Part shown: piece by piece, positions 16,227 through 25,573 of the stretch
Layout of the letters: each line of letters starts with the position of its first letter
Position numbering within the stretch: the first letter of the stretch is position 1
NCBI GenBank assembly: GCA_017961625.1
Contig: JAGCWY010000142.1
Coordinates: forward strand, 1 to 64,000
DNA from: Ruminococcus sp.
GTDB lineage: Bacteria; Bacillota; Clostridia; Oscillospirales; Ruminococcaceae
Length of the DNA stretch: 64,000 bases
Direction of reading: 5' to 3'
The notes under the pieces: generated by a model
Databases searched by the model: none
What the model was told of the DNA's origin: nothing
The model's input: the letters and a program-made list of their open reading frames with translations, nothing else
Program-made: the position numbers and the translations under genes

Positions 16227-17701
16227 CACAATATAAAACAGATAAGCCCAGAGCATCCCTCATTTATGACACGTTCTAGAGTTTCCTGCAACTTCATACG
16301 CGCATCTACAGGCATTTTGCAAAGCTTGCTGTGAAGCCCCTCGTTGACCAGCTCGTGGAGGGACTTTCCGAAGATATTACTCTCCCATATCCTTTTCGGG
16401 TCGTCGTCGAAGCTATCAAGAAGATACATCACAAGTTCCTCGGACTGCCGCTCTGTACCGACAATTGGGCTGATAGTCGTATTGATATTGGCTTTCATAA
16501 GATGTATGGACGGTGCTGAGGCTTTGAGCTTTACACCGTATTTACCGCCCTGCCGGATTATCTTCGGCTCCTCTAAGGACATCTCCTCCAGCTCCGGCAT
16601 TACGATACCGTAGCCCGTAGCTTCGACTTCCGCAAGGGCAGACTCGATACGCTTATATTTGCGTCGAATCTCGTTGAGCTCCGACAGCAAGGGCATAAGG
16701 TCACTTTCGCTCTCAATCTCTATACCCGTAGTTTCTCCAAGTATACGATAGAAAAGACTGTTGTCAAGCTCGGCAGTTATGGTAACAGCTCCTTTGCCAA
16801 GATCTATTCCACTTATCTCTGCTTTTATTACGTCTGGACACTGTGCTATAGCCGCAGCTGCGTCCTCTGCCTCACGGACAAGCCTTATATCCTTAGCAGC
16901 ACTGCGTATGCAGCCCAGAATCTCAGATTTTAACCAGTGCCCCTTCCCAAGAGTATTTATCCACCGCGCCGTGCGGATATTTATTTCCTTTATGGGGAAT
17001 GAGAAGAGTATCTCTCGCATTATATCACGTATATCCTCTTCATCAAGACTCAGGCAGTTCACGGGAACAACCTTTGTATCGTAACGCTCCGTGAGCCGTG
17101 TCGCGAGAGCCTTTGCCTCGACAGAATCCGGCTCTACGGTATTGAGTATCACCACAAATGGCTTGCCGAGCTCTTTCAGTTCGCGGATTACTCTTTCTTC
17201 GCACTCCTCGTACTCCACACGTGGTATATCTGTCACAGTGCCATCGGTAGTGATAACAAGCCCGATAGTAGAATGATCCGTTATAACCTTCTGAGTACCT
17301 ATCTCCGCAGCCATATTGAATGGTATCTCCTCGTCGAACCAAGAAGTCATGACCATACGGGGTTGTTCATTCTCGATATAGCCGAGAGAGCTCGGTACAA
17401 TATATCCCACGCAGTCTATGAGCCTAACATTAAATGAAGCACTGTCACCGAGGTCGATACGAACAGCCTCCTCGGGTATGAACTTCGGCTCGGTAGTCAT
17501 AATAGTCTTTCCTGCAGCAGACTGAGGCAGCTCGTCAAGAGCCCTTTCTCTCTTGAAGTCGCTGCTGATATTAGGTATCACCAACGACTCCATAAAGCGC
17601 TTGATAAAGGTGGATTTTCCCGTCCGCACCGGCCCCACCACGCCGATGTAGATATCGCCGCTTGTACGCTCGGCGATATCGCTATATATATCTTTAGCCA
17701 T
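16226..17701 (-). CDS. spoIVA: Stage IV sporulation protein A (spore coat morphogenetic ATPase)
   Basis: 491 aa, the normal length for SpoIVA. The N-terminal P-loop reads GVVGPVRTGKSTFIKRF (residues ~20-36), followed by the SpoIVA-specific TMTTEPKFIPEEAV stretch. The C-terminus ends in a short hydrophobic tail (GLICFIL), as expected for the end that touches the forespore membrane. In Bacillus and Clostridium SpoIVA hydrolyses ATP and polymerises to form the coat base. It is unusual to see it intact in a genus regarded as non-sporulating in the rumen. It follows a SPOCS/LysM gene by about 100 nt; a hairpin (GGACTGAT/ATCAGTCC, 17729-17750) lies between. SD AAGGAGC precedes ATG. Confidence 0.92.
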   Translation of the reverse strand: MAKDIYSDIAERTSGDIYIGVVGPVRTGKSTFIKRFMESLVIPNISSDFKRERALDELPQSAAGKTIMTTEPKFIPEEAVRIDLGDSASFNVRLIDCVGYIVPSSLGYIENEQPRMVMTSWFDEEIPFNMAAEIGTQKVITDHSTIGLVITTDGTVTDIPRVEYEECEERVIRELKELGKPFVVILNTVEPDSVEAKALATRLTERYDTKVVPVNCLSLDEEDIRDIMREILFSFPIKEINIRTARWINTLGKGHWLKSEILGCIRSAAKDIRLVREAEDAAAAIAQCPDVIKAEISGIDLGKGAVTITAELDNSLFYRILGETTGIEIESESDLMPLLSELNEIRRKYKRIESALAEVEATGYGIVMPELEEMSLEEPKIIRQGGKYGVKLKASAPSIHLMKANINTTISPIVGTERQSEELVMYLLDSFDDDPKRIWESNIFGKSLHELVNEGLHSKLCKMPVDARMKLQETLERVINEGCSGLICFIL

Positions 17702-17803
17702 ATTTTGCTCCTTAATCTATATTTTCAGGGACTGATACCTACATCAGTCCACGATTATCAATATTTTACTGGTCGATGCGAACATCGCTCCCACAGAGCT
17801 GCT

Positions 17804-19351
17804 TCACGATACTATCGGTATAAGCAACATACCGCCGTTTTCAAGTCTGTCGCCATTAAGATCGTTTTCCTCCATTATAGCGTAAACGCTTGTGCTGTAG
17901 CGCTTTGCAATATCCCATACCATTTCATTTTCGCTTCCGAAATACAGTTTTATAGCGTAATCACCGTCACGCTCCTTCCGTGAACTATCATCTATTGCTA
18001 TGTCCGTGACCGCTCTGATGGAGTTTGAGCTGTACACCGACAGCCTGACCGCCATATCAGCCTTTGCAGTAAGTACTCCTTCAGCAGAGATATCATAGGA
18101 GGTCTCGCGGACAATCACCTCTGCCGCGACCTCTGCGCCGCTAATATAGTCGTGGAGAGTGATAATTTCCTCAAAAGCCTCCTCACGGTCGGGCATAGCG
18201 ATACCGCCTGTACACTCCTTGGCAGCCATGGAGTAGACGAGCATACCGCTAATGACCACAGATTGCCCGTCCTCGCCTATATGAGCGTTAATGTTTTTAG
18301 GCTCGCTCCACATCGCGTATATTTTCAGAGGCACGTTCTCCCCCTCGGCCAGCCTTGTGCTGTGCCGTATACTTTCATCATATACTATGGGTATTTGCTC
18401 TGCCTTAATCTCTGACATTTCCACACTGCACGGGTACACTGTTGAAAAAGCGTCCTCAGCTATCATTACAGTAGCAGTCTTCACCGCCCTGCAAGAGAGC
18501 CTCAACTCTGCCTCGCACCGCAGGACGCGGTTATCGCTACCGCTTATTACACCAACATCGCAACTCACCGCCTCTGGAGACACAGAGCAGTCGAAGCTGT
18601 CATCAAGCCCCTCCACGTCTATTATCTGACTGTAACTCATGGAGAACCTCATAGGCTCCACGTACATCTCGCCGCCGCTTTCCCCTGCATAGATGAGCTC
18701 CACGTCCGCCTCACCCTTTGCAAGTAGTTTGCCGGATATTAGCTTTATCTCACACTTTTCCGTACTGCACCGACAGTTTATCACGCTGATGATATCCGGC
18801 TGAGCCGCCGTTAGCTCTATATCCTCTTCAATACGTACGTTCTTAACTGCCGACAGCCTTTGAGCCGCATAATTTACAGGCACCTTTCTGAGCTGTACAT
18901 TCATGCCTGCAGCGTCGGATACGACCTCCTGCGCCTGTTCTCCCGAAACGTTTATCTTTATCGACACCGCTCCCCTCATATCGAGTCTGCGCTTGTTAAC
19001 AGCGCGGAAGCTTATATGATTAGTCTTGGCAGTTATCCTTACATCTGGTCGTTCCGCGTTTTTCCCCAACTCCACTATACGTGTAAAAATCCTCTGCTGC
19101 TCCACCGATTGGACTGTCGAACCGTCCTCGTCGCAGTAGAGGATATGTATATCGCACCTCAGCTCATAGGTGAGCCTATCGCCGCTAACCGTGCTTTCCG
19201 TGATGACTGGAACGGCTTCACAACGGATAAGCCGGAAGATATCGGGGCAGTAATCTGGCAGGATATAATCAAGCTCAACAGGCTGCTCCTGAACTGTATC
19301 GCAGATTATCTCGGCAACAGGAACAGTCTCTTTTGTAAGTTTCAAATCCAT
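17804..19351 (-). CDS. SPOCS (DUF3794) domain protein with C-terminal LysM
   Basis: 515 aa, no signal peptide. Opens with the segment EQPVELDYILPDYCPDIFR, characteristic of DUF3794/SPOCS proteins, then repeats of the beta-rich SPOCS domain (about 60-140, 160-250 and 290-420). The last 50 residues form a LysM module (IKLYFGSENEMVWDIAKRY and NGGMLLIPIV), a glycan-binding fold common in spore-coat proteins such as SafA and SpoVID. By family it belongs to spore coat or cortex assembly. It lies directly upstream of spoIVA and is probably functionally linked to it. SD AAGGAGG before ATG. Confidence 0.85.
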   Translation of the reverse strand: MDLKLTKETVPVAEIICDTVQEQPVELDYILPDYCPDIFRLIRCEAVPVITESTVSGDRLTYELRCDIHILYCDEDGSTVQSVEQQRIFTRIVELGKNAERPDVRITAKTNHISFRAVNKRRLDMRGAVSIKINVSGEQAQEVVSDAAGMNVQLRKVPVNYAAQRLSAVKNVRIEEDIELTAAQPDIISVINCRCSTEKCEIKLISGKLLAKGEADVELIYAGESGGEMYVEPMRFSMSYSQIIDVEGLDDSFDCSVSPEAVSCDVGVISGSDNRVLRCEAELRLSCRAVKTATVMIAEDAFSTVYPCSVEMSEIKAEQIPIVYDESIRHSTRLAEGENVPLKIYAMWSEPKNINAHIGEDGQSVVISGMLVYSMAAKECTGGIAMPDREEAFEEIITLHDYISGAEVAAEVIVRETSYDISAEGVLTAKADMAVRLSVYSSNSIRAVTDIAIDDSSRKERDGDYAIKLYFGSENEMVWDIAKRYSTSVYAIMEENDLNGDRLENGGMLLIPIVS

Positions 19352-19470
19352 AAATGCAGACCTCCTTGAATAATGCTTTATATAATGATATTCCAGAGAT
19401 CTGGTATTTAGAACTGTACAGGCAATACCAGATTTTGATAAAATTCATTACAAATTTACAAAGTCGGGTA

Positions 19471-19499
19471 TAGACAAAATAGACAAAATATGCTATAAT
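19471..19499 (+). promoter_or_regulatory. Promoter for the Nudix hydrolase gene
   Basis: TAGACA (19471-19476), 17 nt, TATAAT (19494-19499). The leader contains a hairpin AAAAGCAGCACCT / AGGTCTGCTTTT (19517-19548) followed by T-rich sequence, which looks like an early terminator or attenuator, and a second small stem TGCCC/GGGCA just before the ribosome site. Confidence 0.65.
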
Positions 19500-19585
19500 A
19501 ATTGTGAACAACATAAAAAAGCAGCACCTAAATCTGAGGTCTGCTTTTATTCTGCCCGAAAAGACGGGGCAAGAAAGGATAAAGT

Positions 19586-19999
19586 ATGCTTCACGAGAAA
19601 TCATGCGGCGCGATCGTCTACAGGAAGTATCATGGCAATACAGAAATTCTGCTTATAAAGCATATCAACAGCGGTCACTGGTCCTTTCCAAAGGGACACG
19701 TGGAAAAGGGAGAGACTGAGGTCGAGACTGCTCGTCGTGAGATAATGGAAGAAACCTCCATCGACGTAATAATTGACCCAACATTCAGGGAAACGGTGAC
19801 CTACTCACCAAAAAAGGACACCGTCAAGGTCGTCGTTTACTTCCTTGCTAAGGCAAAGAACGTCGATTTTTCACCTCAGGAGGGAGAGATAGCGGATATA
19901 CGCTGGGTAGACATATCCTATGCAGCGAATATACTGTCTTATGAAAATGACAGAACGATCGTAGCCAAGGCCAAAAGCGCAATAAAGGAAAATCACTAA
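19586..19999 (+). CDS. Nudix hydrolase, Ap4A-hydrolase-like
   Basis: 137 aa. The Nudix box is complete: GHVEKGETEVETARREIMEE (residues ~39-58), with the REIMEE metal-binding glutamates. The opening SCGAIVYRK and GHWSFPKG are typical of the bis(5'-nucleosyl)-tetraphosphatase subfamily, so cleavage of Ap4A or a related dinucleotide is the likely reaction; other NDP-X substrates are possible. Monocistronic, with its own promoter and terminator, divergent from the SPOCS gene. ATG follows AGAAAGGATAAAGT. Confidence 0.85.
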   Translation: MLHEKSCGAIVYRKYHGNTEILLIKHINSGHWSFPKGHVEKGETEVETARREIMEETSIDVIIDPTFRETVTYSPKKDTVKVVVYFLAKAKNVDFSPQEGEIADIRWVDISYAANILSYENDRTIVAKAKSAIKENH

Positions 20000-20004
20000 G
20001 AAGA

Positions 20005-20028
20005 GGAGACCTTACGGTCTCCTTTTTT
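20005..20028 (+). terminator. Terminator of the Nudix gene
   Basis: GGAGACC, loop TTAC, GGTCTCC and six T. Confidence 0.9.
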
Positions 20029-20061
20029 CGGCGTTTCTTCGCATTACTGGTAATCAACATC

Positions 20062-20093
20062 GTGGGGTGGCGATGCAAGCAACGCCACCCCAC
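20062..20093. repeat. Perfect 11-bp GC-rich inverted repeat
   Basis: GTGGGGTGGCG (20062-20072) and CGCCACCCCAC (20083-20093), loop ATGCAAGCAA, with no T run. It sits in the convergent gap between the Nudix gene and the DUF4317 gene; the rest of this 290-base gap (20094-20293) is AT-rich with nothing recognisable. Confidence 0.5.
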
Positions 20094-20293
20094 TGTCATC
20101 CCTTGGTTGTTATTTTAGGATTGCACTGTATGTGCCACTTCTAGTACTCTGCACTTTATTATGCAAATCTTACATAAATAAGCACTTGTTTTTCTGTAAT
20201 AGATAGAACTTAAAATATTCAATAGTTTTACATTGAATTTCATTTCATGCCATTTCACCCCTTATAGAAAAGGAGCTTTTTATTTGATAGCTG

Positions 20294-21421
20294 TCATAGA
20301 GTAACGGGCAGACCGTTTATCTCGATAGTTGGATCGTCAATGTCGATAAGAAGACATCGTCTACCGTCAACTACGCTGGTACGGACCTTATCCGCCGCGG
20401 AGGGCTTGATATTCACGGTTATACCCGGCGATGTGAGAACCGTCTTGGTCTCCACGAGATTAGCCGCTGTCAGAGGAGCGGTGCCGCAGACCTTTTCGTA
20501 TACGGGCTCCACCATATTCAGTCTTTCCTCGGGAAGACCCACATCTATAAGTATATCCTTTAACTTGACGTTGTCGATGACAACCTTGTCAGTGTCGTCC
20601 TTGTTTTCCTCCACAACCTCCTGAATCTTCTCGTTTACCGTCTTAATAATAGTATAGTCAAGCTCCTCGCCAACTACGTTTTTGAGTATGCTCTGGAAGC
20701 TGCTCTTCTCGCTTTGAGCAGACATTACAAAGGTACAGCCCAATACATTCTCAACTACCGAAACATTTGGGGATTTCACGTTCTTAGTATAGTACATAAC
20801 GTGGTTAATATCGGAGCTCCTATTGCTGAAGACCGGATAAAGGAATCCGTCTGAGGGAGCCTTACTGATTATAAGCTCAGTATTCACCTTCTTGGTTATC
20901 TCATTGCCAACACTGTCAAAAATAAAACCGTCCTTGCTGGTATTTACAGGACATATCGCCGTAAGGATATAGCGATACATCTCGTCCTCTCCTTCTGCGA
21001 ACTCATCGTTCTTGTCCTTTTTGCGTATAGTGTAGGTACAGTAGGAAGTTATTACTGCAAAAGGACCTGTGTATGCGATGTTATTTGCGATATGGTTAAG
21101 GAATTCCTCGCAGGCTATATCGTCCTTGAGCTCTGATGTCAGCAGGGTATAAAGTATATTCTGTGGCTGACCCTCGTCGTAAGCCTCATTTGGAAACTCA
21201 TACTCGGTAAAAGCCTTTCCAACGTTGGTATTAAGGACCTTTTTCAGAGTCTCGTCGTATACGTCGTGTTCTTCCACAGGCATAGTGAGACAGGAGCTGA
21301 CATTGTGATAGCGAAGATTCTTTTCAGCGTCAATAAAAGCCGTAAGAACACGCTCCATTATGAAGAAGCCGCTCTTGTCCGAAAAATTCTTTTTTATCTC
21401 CGCAGTTTCCTTTTTATTCAT
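20294..21421 (-). CDS. DUF4317 family protein
   Basis: 375 aa, soluble, no signal peptide. Opens with MNKKETAEIKKNFSDKSGF, the usual start of DUF4317 proteins found across Clostridia; their function is unknown. Acidic and well conserved in length. Last gene of the long minus-strand run; the cohesin-like lipoprotein gene ends 63 nt upstream. No catalytic motif is apparent. Confidence 0.75.
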   Translation of the reverse strand: MNKKETAEIKKNFSDKSGFFIMERVLTAFIDAEKNLRYHNVSSCLTMPVEEHDVYDETLKKVLNTNVGKAFTEYEFPNEAYDEGQPQNILYTLLTSELKDDIACEEFLNHIANNIAYTGPFAVITSYCTYTIRKKDKNDEFAEGEDEMYRYILTAICPVNTSKDGFIFDSVGNEITKKVNTELIISKAPSDGFLYPVFSNRSSDINHVMYYTKNVKSPNVSVVENVLGCTFVMSAQSEKSSFQSILKNVVGEELDYTIIKTVNEKIQEVVEENKDDTDKVVIDNVKLKDILIDVGLPEERLNMVEPVYEKVCGTAPLTAANLVETKTVLTSPGITVNIKPSAADKVRTSVVDGRRCLLIDIDDPTIEINGLPVTL

Positions 21422-21484
21422 TTATGTTTTATCCTTTCCGCGTAAAATGGAGCTGCCGCACTTATGCGCCGCAGCTCCCTGTTA

Positions 21485-22186
21485 TCATGTTACTGTAATG
21501 CTTCCGCCCTGAAGATGCTCGAAGGCATATTTCTCAAACGACTGGTCATTTTCGATATTCCGGAACATATCCGACTCCATGTAGTAATAGCCAAAATCGT
21601 AGACTGTTCCGGGCTTTGCGTCGTCCGGCACCTTGAAGAAAAAGGTGGCGATATCTCCGTCTCTACCGTCGTTGTCCTTGAACATGGTGGTAAAGAATAC
21701 GGACCTTGTTTTATTGCGTATCATTTCGTCCGCAAGATTGAGCTCCCAGTCCATAGCAACAAAACCTGCACTCTTCTTGATAGCTGCACCCGGCTCGTAA
21801 TCCACTGTGAACTGCTCGGGATTTTCCATTTTACATTCGAGAACGTCTGGATATGTTATATGGATACCGCACATACTCCATTTTTCATTTGCACCTGTAA
21901 CAGATACCGTCACCCCAGCCATTTCGCCGGGCTTTGCGGTAGTATCGCTTATCTTTATCACAGGACCGCTGGAAGCCTCAGGAACATCCGCATATTTCAG
22001 ACGCATGAGCTCCATGCTCTCTGTCATGGTAGTACCTTCAGGGGTACCGGCAGACTGGTCGTCAGAAGCTGTATTTGCTCCAGTCTTTCCACTGCTGTTT
22101 GCAACAGCCTCTTTCTTCTCAAAGCAGCCAGCAGTACCGGCAGCAACAACCACCGCAAGCAAAGCTGCAAAGATATTACGCTTCAT
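21485..22186 (-). CDS. Lipoprotein with a cohesin-like domain
   Basis: 233 aa. The signal ends in AAGTAGC with lipid-attachment Cys 21, then a Ser/Thr/Gly-rich linker (~25-72). Residues ~74-233 have the layout of a cohesin: VIKISDTTAKPGEMAGVTVS, then a GIHITYPDVLE strand, FFFKVPDDAKPGTVYDF and a terminal GGSITVT strand. Cohesins bind dockerins, and two dockerin proteins are encoded in this window. If correct, this would be a lipid-anchored single cohesin, unlike the sortase-anchored ScaE of R. flavefaciens. The domain call is by pattern only. The start is taken at 22186 because AAAGGAG precedes it; it overlaps the end of the Clp gene by 11 nt, so the two are coupled. Confidence 0.65.
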   Translation of the reverse strand: MKRNIFAALLAVVVAAGTAGCFEKKEAVANSSGKTGANTASDDQSAGTPEGTTMTESMELMRLKYADVPEASSGPVIKISDTTAKPGEMAGVTVSVTGANEKWSMCGIHITYPDVLECKMENPEQFTVDYEPGAAIKKSAGFVAMDWELNLADEMIRNKTRSVFFTTMFKDNDGRDGDIATFFFKVPDDAKPGTVYDFGYYYMESDMFRNIENDQSFEKYAFEHLQGGSITVT

Positions 22187-24524
22187 TTTTGGATTTCTCC
22201 TTTCTGCCAGTAACAGTAAAGCTGCCATCCTTGACAGATATGACTATCTTGTTTATCTCCGATACCTTTTCTATTATCAGGTCGGCAATGCTGTCCTCTA
22301 TCTCCTGACGAATAACGCGGCGTATATCTCTTGCTCCGTAGGACTTGCCAAATGATTTCTCAGCAATGAGATTCAAAGCATCCTTTGTATACTCAAGAGA
22401 TATATTCTTTTCAGCAAGAGGCTCCTTCATCTCGTCGAGAGTAAGGGCAGCAATATCTGCATAATGCTCCTTGGTGAGGTCCTTGAACACAACTATCTCG
22501 TCGATACGGCTTATGAACTCGGGACGCAGGAAGTCTCTCAGTCCCTTCATAGCCTTTTCGCGTGTTATTTCATTTTCTGTACGGTTGAATCCCACACCTA
22601 TGCTCTTGTCGGTAGAACCAGCATTTGAGGTCATACAAATTATAGTATTCGCAAAGTTGACAGTTCTTCCGTGAGCGTCGTCCACCTTGCCCTCGTCAAG
22701 TATCTGCATGAGTATATTCATAACATCTGGGTGAGCTTTTTCTATCTCATCAAAGAGTATTACCGAATAAGGCTTGCGGCGCACCTTTTCTGTAAGCTGT
22801 CCAGCCTCGTCGTAGCCGACATAACCGGGAGGTGAGCCTATCATACGCGCAACAGAGTGCTTTTCCATATACTCCGTCATATCAAGCCTAATGAGCGGAT
22901 CCGGAGAATCAAAGAGCTCCTCCGCCAGCACCTTTACGAGCTCTGTTTTACCCACGCCTGTAGGACCTACGAATATGAATGAAGCAGGTCTGCGGCGCTT
23001 GCTGAGCTGTACTCTTGTACGTTTTATAGCCTTGGTAAGGACACCTACAGCTTCCTCCTGACCTACTATGCGCTTTTTGAGGGCTTCGTCCAGCCTTGCT
23101 ATCTTGAGGAAATCGTTTTCAGCTATCTTGCTTGCCGGGATACCCGTCCATCGCTCGACAACCTTTGTAACGTCGGATTCCTCAACGTTCACGTTTTCAG
23201 CCTTTGCTCTGAGCTCCTCGGCGTTTTCGCGAAGGTGTATGAGCTTTCCCTTGACCTCAGCAAGAGCTTTATAATCTATCTCCTCCTGCTCGGATATGGA
23301 CTCCTCCATATCCTCCAGCACCTTTATCTCCTTTTTGCACTTTTCGTAATCACCTATCTCAGGAGAACGTATGGAAGCATAAGCGCAGCTCTCATCAAGG
23401 AGGTCTATGGCCTTATCCGGAAGGAAGCGGTCTGTGATATACCTCTCCGAGAGCACAGCACAGACTCTTACTAGATAATCAGAGATGTGTACCCTGTGGA
23501 ATTTCTCGTAGTACTTCTTTATACCTACGAGGACATCTACTGTATCCTCTATTGTAGGCTCGTTTACGGTAACAGGCTGGAAACGACGTTCCAAGGCTGA
23601 GTCCTTCTCGATATACTTTCTGTACTCGCCGAAGGTAGTTGCACCGATAACCTGTACCTCACCTCTTGAAAGGGCAGGCTTCAGGATATTTGCAGCATTC
23701 ATTGACCCCTCAGAGTCACCTGCGCCCACAAGATTATGAACCTCGTCGATAAAGAGTATGATATTTCCCTCGCGCTTTACCTCATCCACAAGTCCCTTTA
23801 CGCGGCTCTCGAACTGTCCGCGGAACTGAGTACCAGCAACCAGAGCCGTAAGGTCGAGAAGATATATTTTCTTGTCCGCAAGGTTGAACGGAACATTTCC
23901 CTCGTTTATGCGCAGGGCTATACCCTCTGCGATAGCGGTCTTACCGACGCCTGGCTCACCTATAAGGCAGGGATTGTTCTTTGTGCGTCTTGAAAGTATC
24001 TGTATAACGCGATCTATCTCCATATCTCTGCCGATTATATTATCCAGCTTGCCATCAGCCGCCTTCTGTGACAGGTTAGTGCAGTAGCTGCCGAGGAATT
24101 TCGGCTCCTTAGTCTTTTTTTCCTTGTTCCTGCCGAAGAGAGAGCTCTTTTTCTCCTTGTTGTCTGAAAGCTTATCGTCGTCAGAGTTCTTTCCACCGAA
24201 GAGGCTTCTCGGATCGAAGCCGTTCTTTTCGCCTTCCTCACTCTCAGAATCATTTCCGCCGAACATATTGGTGATAAAATCGGGGAGCACTCCTGACCCT
24301 CCCATTTCAAAGCTGTCGCCGTCTAGCATACCCAGCATCTGATCTGAGAGCTGATCCAGCTCCTCGTCGGTTATACCGAGTTTATCCATATATTCCTTTA
24401 TCTGCGGGATATTCTGTGCTCTCGCGCATGAAAGGCAGAGTCCCTCGTTTTTCTTCTCGTTTCCCTGAACAGAGGTGATGAACACCACCGCAGGTCTTTT
24501 CTTGCATTTACTGCACATTATCAT
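22176..24524 (-). CDS. Clp ATPase (ClpC/ClpE type) with N-terminal zinc finger
   Basis: 783 aa. The N-terminus has two CxxC pairs (CSKCKKRPAV and CLSCA), the zinc finger of ClpE-type proteins, instead of the ClpC N-domain. After a charged, Gly/Ser-rich linker come two AAA+ modules: AAA1 with GEPGVGKTAIAEG and FIDEVHNLVG, AAA2 with VGPTGVGKTELVK and LFDEIEKAHP. A short middle coiled-coil domain lies between. Such ATPases unfold substrates for ClpP. ATG 24524 is preceded by AGGAGG with 9-nt spacing, better than the upstream in-frame Met at 24587, which would add 21 unusual residues. A UvrB/UvrC-like segment is not evident. Co-transcribed with a CvpA-like gene upstream and the cohesin-like lipoprotein downstream. 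Confidence 0.88.
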   Translation of the reverse strand: MIMCSKCKKRPAVVFITSVQGNEKKNEGLCLSCARAQNIPQIKEYMDKLGITDEELDQLSDQMLGMLDGDSFEMGGSGVLPDFITNMFGGNDSESEEGEKNGFDPRSLFGGKNSDDDKLSDNKEKKSSLFGRNKEKKTKEPKFLGSYCTNLSQKAADGKLDNIIGRDMEIDRVIQILSRRTKNNPCLIGEPGVGKTAIAEGIALRINEGNVPFNLADKKIYLLDLTALVAGTQFRGQFESRVKGLVDEVKREGNIILFIDEVHNLVGAGDSEGSMNAANILKPALSRGEVQVIGATTFGEYRKYIEKDSALERRFQPVTVNEPTIEDTVDVLVGIKKYYEKFHRVHISDYLVRVCAVLSERYITDRFLPDKAIDLLDESCAYASIRSPEIGDYEKCKKEIKVLEDMEESISEQEEIDYKALAEVKGKLIHLRENAEELRAKAENVNVEESDVTKVVERWTGIPASKIAENDFLKIARLDEALKKRIVGQEEAVGVLTKAIKRTRVQLSKRRRPASFIFVGPTGVGKTELVKVLAEELFDSPDPLIRLDMTEYMEKHSVARMIGSPPGYVGYDEAGQLTEKVRRKPYSVILFDEIEKAHPDVMNILMQILDEGKVDDAHGRTVNFANTIICMTSNAGSTDKSIGVGFNRTENEITREKAMKGLRDFLRPEFISRIDEIVVFKDLTKEHYADIAALTLDEMKEPLAEKNISLEYTKDALNLIAEKSFGKSYGARDIRRVIRQEIEDSIADLIIEKVSEINKIVISVKDGSFTVTGRKEKSKNEA

Positions 24525-24607
24525 CAGGCAGTTCCTCCTGTAGTTAATTATGACCGTTCCTCCGCGGAAAGGCGGAGGAAACGGCACATAGCATCATATC
24601 CGTTGTA

Positions 24608-25504
24608 CTACCATTTCTGTACGATCTGATAGATATATTTGAAGATATAGCTCTTTTCAATAACATCGTGATTGAAGAACAGCATCTTGTTGCTGCCCGT
24701 TATCACGTACAGTCTTATCATGACTGCAATGGCGAGAACTATAGTCGCCGCCTTTGCGATACCTATGATACCGCATGAAATATAGGTCATGACGTTGTAT
24801 TCAATATGGTCGTGTCTTGCAGCCGCACGCGCTATGACCAGCGCAAGGAAGAGCAGCAACACGAACGCTATAAGGTATATAATGAGTCTGACGTAGGTCC
24901 TGTATGGCTTCATCAGGTAGTGATCCACTAGAAATACAGCTCCAGGCTCCTTGTGCTCGGGATCGCTGACGATCTGCAGAAACTGCCTGAAGGTTGCAGG
25001 ATCCTTCCTTATCTCCTCTGCTGCGCACTCTGCGGAATACTGAGTAAGCTGCCTTGATATGAGACCCTTTACGGACTCAGCATAGCAGTTGTGAAGTTTT
25101 TCGTAGAATACGTCCTCCTCATCTATTTTCTTATTATTTATCTTATTCAGGTAATCGTAAATCTTCTTATCTACGTCCTCGCCTTTGGAATATATTTCCT
25201 CGAGAGTGCTGCGATCAACATAAAGATTATAACCCAGCCCCTCCAGTTTCATAGCCAGCTCTGAAGAATACTCATAATCCACCAGAGTCTGATGAAGCTT
25301 CTTTATATTGCTTCCTCTTATTGCGTGCTCAGTTATGGTGTCAGCAATGCCTGCACTGCCAGAGTAGCTGAGGAATACTGCAAATATATAGCCTACTATG
25401 GCAAAAGACGCCTTGAGCAAACCCTTCTTCGCTGTAATAAATATGCATATCGCTGCTACAGCTATTACGATAACATCGTAAAACCACCAAAATTGTACTC
25501 CCAT
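24608..25504 (-). CDS. CvpA-like membrane protein
   Basis: 298 aa. Three or four N-terminal hydrophobic helices (FYDVIVIAVAAICIFITAKKGLLK) match the CvpA pattern, where the TAKKGLLK loop is the usual landmark. A charged extracytoplasmic region (~80-180) is followed by two more helices (~200-225, ~235-265). CvpA proteins are linked to colicin V production and envelope homeostasis; the role here is unknown. The start has only a weak ribosome site; an in-frame stop lies 18 nt upstream, so no longer form is possible. Confidence 0.65.
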   Translation of the reverse strand: MGVQFWWFYDVIVIAVAAICIFITAKKGLLKASFAIVGYIFAVFLSYSGSAGIADTITEHAIRGSNIKKLHQTLVDYEYSSELAMKLEGLGYNLYVDRSTLEEIYSKGEDVDKKIYDYLNKINNKKIDEEDVFYEKLHNCYAESVKGLISRQLTQYSAECAAEEIRKDPATFRQFLQIVSDPEHKEPGAVFLVDHYLMKPYRTYVRLIIYLIAFVLLLFLALVIARAAARHDHIEYNVMTYISCGIIGIAKAATIVLAIAVMIRLYVITGSNKMLFFNHDVIEKSYIFKYIYQIVQKW

Positions 25505-25573
25505 ACTATTTTGCGCCTATCACATCCGATGACGCTGCCTCCTTTCGGGTAATAGATTGATCCATTATCAGAG

